Assembly: GCA_034432375.1 (NCBI GenBank)
Contig: DAOUCA010000170.1
Span: 1 to 64,000, forward strand
Length of the DNA: 64,000 bases
Direction: 5' to 3'
From: JAHBVH01 sp034432375
GTDB taxonomy: Bacteria > Chloroflexota > Anaerolineae > Caldilineales > Caldilineaceae
In this document: positions 62,745-64,000 of the stretch, in pieces
Position numbering within the stretch: the stretch's first letter is position 1
Layout: each line of letters starts with the position of its first letter
Translations under genes and position numbers: made by a program
The notes under the pieces: generated by a model
What the model saw: only the letters and a program-made list of their open reading frames with translations
Told to the model about the DNA's origin: nothing
The model's database searches: none

Positions 62745-63275
62745 TTGGTGCGCCCAATTGCTTCATACACTGTTGCACAAATCGTTTGCGCTGCACAGGT
62801 TCAAAAAGCAGCTTTGCCTGATCAGCCATAGGTTGCCAAGCGTGGGCATGGAGTGAGGGTGCGCGCAGATCTTCTGCGGTGACCAACACCCGCCAGCAGA
62901 GCGCATAGATCCGTAATGGATCATCGGCCACGCCAGCGCGATGGGCATCAAGCAGAACAAGGATCCGCACGACTAGCGCGCGCCGTGCGATGGTCGCCCA
63001 GTGCTTCGTTGGCCGCGGCAAACCCAGCCAATCCGCTGCTCAGTTGCACGCGGTCATTCGTCTGTTCGCGCAGCGCCACACGGCGCGCAAAAGCGCTTAG
63101 GGCAGCGGCTGGCTGCCCCAATGTTAACAGCCAAAAGCCGCGACGCGTCTCTGCCGCGCCCTCCATCCCGCGTTCACGATGTGCCTGTGCCACAGCAATC
63201 GCCTCAGAAATTTGCGCTAACCCAGCTTCTTCCCCCCGTTTAATCGCCAGCCAACCCAATACCGCCAATACATCT
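62741..63275 (-). pseudogene. C-terminal remnant of a TPR/STAND regulator, frameshifted
   Basis: From about 63275 the frame reads L-G-W-L-A-I-K-R-G, then helix-rich repeats (A-V-A-Q-A-H-R-E-R, L-G-Q-P-A-A-A-L-S-A-F). Near 62975 a one-base frameshift separates it from a second frame (R-R-A-L-V-V-R-I-L, then V-Q-R-K-R-F-V-Q-Q-C-M-K-Q-L). This is the usual tail of TPR-type regulators; the N-terminal domains are missing. It ends against the SARP-type gene. Confidence 0.65.
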
Positions 63276-63503
63276 AGTGGTGAATTTAGCAGCGTAGCGT
63301 GGGATTTTGGCGATGGCACAACCAGCACTGAGCAGAACCCGACCCACACCTACGCCGCGGCCGGTGAGTATCTGGTAACCCTGCGCTTAATGGGCGGCAT
63401 TGATGGGAGCAGCGACCTGGTGCAGCAGCGCGTGCGCGTAGGGAGAGCAACTGGTGGTGGCAGTAGTGACCATCAGATCTATCTGCCGATGGTCGTGCGG
63501 TGA
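63276..63503 (+). pseudogene. PKD-domain C-terminal remnant of a secreted protein
   Basis: From 63288 the frame reads S-S-V-A-W-D-F-G-D-G-T-T-S, then N-P-T-H-T-Y-A-A-A-G-E-Y-L-V-T-L, a clear PKD repeat, and ends Q-I-Y-L-P-M-V-V-R, the terminal motif shared with other secreted proteins of this window. No start or signal peptide precedes it; the upstream frame is antisense to the TPR remnant. It is truncated at about 63276, the same point where the TPR remnant begins. Confidence 0.8.
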
Positions 63504-63513
63504 AGTAACGGCT

Positions 63514-63540
63514 CGTGCCACGCTTCGGCGTGGCACACGT
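63514..63540. terminator. Hairpin GTGCCACGC-TTCG-GCGTGGCAC
   Basis: A 9-bp GC-rich stem with a stable TTCG tetraloop, 10 bases after the PKD remnant stop. No T-tract. It is a likely transcript-end hairpin. Confidence 0.55.
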
Positions 63541-63659
63541 GCTCAATGTTCCGAGCGTCGAGTGATACTACCACCCTATGTGGCCAATTGAGCGACGAAT
63601 GGTATACTGCCATAGACAATGCGATTGTAATTTACCACTCAGTAGAAAGATCAAAGCCA

Positions 63660-64000
63660 ATGGCCCTCTCCGCCACCATTTATACGCTGACCGTTGAACT
63701 GGCCGACGCCGATCGCGGTGTCTACGAAACGCTTGACCTACGGCTGGCGCGCCAACCATCGGAGTCGGCGGAGTATCTGCTGATGCGGATATTGGCCTAC
63801 TGTCTCGAATATACCGAGGGCATCGCCCTCACCGAAGGGGTGGCCGCCGGCGATGAACCGGCCGTCTACGTGCGTGATCTCACCGGCCAACCAACGGCGT
63901 GGATCGAGGTCGGCCTGCCCGATGCCGAACGGCTCCATCGCGGCAGCAAGCGCGCCGGCCGTGCCGCGATCTATACCCATCGCGATGTTACACAGCTCTT
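63660..64000 (+). CDS. yaeQ: YaeQ family protein (3' end off window)
   Basis: At least 113 residues from ATG 63660. YaeQ signatures: A-T-I-Y-x-L-x-V-E-L-A-D-A-D-R-G-V-Y-E, then L-A-R-Q-P-S-E-S-A-E-Y-L-L-M-R-I-L-A-Y, and W-I-E-V-G-L-P-D-A-E-R-L-H. YaeQ proteins adopt a PD-(D/E)xK nuclease-like fold; their cellular role is unclear. A typical member is about 180 aa, so roughly 65 residues are missing. No clear promoter was found upstream. Confidence 0.92.
   Translation, partial: MALSATIYTLTVELADADRGVYETLDLRLARQPSESAEYLLMRILAYCLEYTEGIALTEGVAAGDEPAVYVRDLTGQPTAWIEVGLPDAERLHRGSKRAGRAAIYTHRDVTQL

Noticed and set aside
63588..63608. Promoter TTGAGC/TATACT before yaeQ
   Set aside because: Only 9 bases separate the boxes, too short for sigma-70.

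Overview
The window looks like a chromosome segment of a Chloroflexota bacterium (Anaerolineae/Caldilineae/Herpetosiphon-like), inferred from gene content. The pointers are many STAND (NB-ARC/AAA plus TPR) regulators with XRE, SARP or no N-terminal DNA-binding domain, CSLREA/YVTN/choice-of-anchor secreted proteins, several GNAT acetyltransferases, and secreted proteins ending exactly in I-[FY]-L-P-x-V-x-R. No rRNA, tRNA or CRISPR array is visible. No complete insertion sequence with a transposase was seen, but there are small non-coding inverted-repeat elements.

Layout. 1-4625 (-): a giant secreted CSLREA/beta-helix/beta-propeller protein that runs off the left edge. 4750-8500 (-): an M29 aminopeptidase, then a graveyard containing a second truncated M29 copy, a TIR/methyltransferase chimera and a broken STAND gene. 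9009-12315: an intact paralogue of that STAND gene with a consensus promoter and operator-like repeat, divergent from a small membrane protein. 12520-21538 (mostly -): housekeeping and accessory genes (Rieske, GNATs, serine hydrolase, M3 peptidase, Eis-like and NAT_N/GNAT_C proteins) with a MazEF-type toxin-antitoxin pair inserted. 21768-22120: two small MITE-like elements. 22264-25449 (-): a GGDEF/EAL protein. 25910-29641 (+): a tightly packed four-gene operon of SpeD-like decarboxylase, nucleotide-transporter-like protein, GNAT and an ECF-S/HAMP-like membrane protein, convergent with a MinD/ParA ATPase (29773-30531). I rate this the best candidate for an undescribed system. 31011-38844: a cyclase/kynurenine-formamidase-like protein, a CehA/McbA-type PHP hydrolase, an MscS channel overlapping an unknown winged-helix partner, a DUF1499 protein and an HD phosphohydrolase. 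38930-46087: a STAND protein, then a receiver-domain protein overlapping a secreted DUF11-LRR-clostripain protein. 46450-46627: a third MITE-like element. 46624-50955 (-): a giant secreted protein. 51695-63503: a cluster of STAND/SARP regulators with two head-to-head truncation points. 63660-64000: the start of a YaeQ-family gene.

How the genes work together. The supported functional units are the SpeD operon, the MscS/partner pair, the toxin-antitoxin pair, the GNAT/serine-hydrolase overlap and the receiver/clostripain overlap. The rest is a regulator-rich, rearranged region. Three 5'- or 3'-truncated STAND copies, two breakpoints and a set of perfect intergenic hairpins show repeated duplication and decay.
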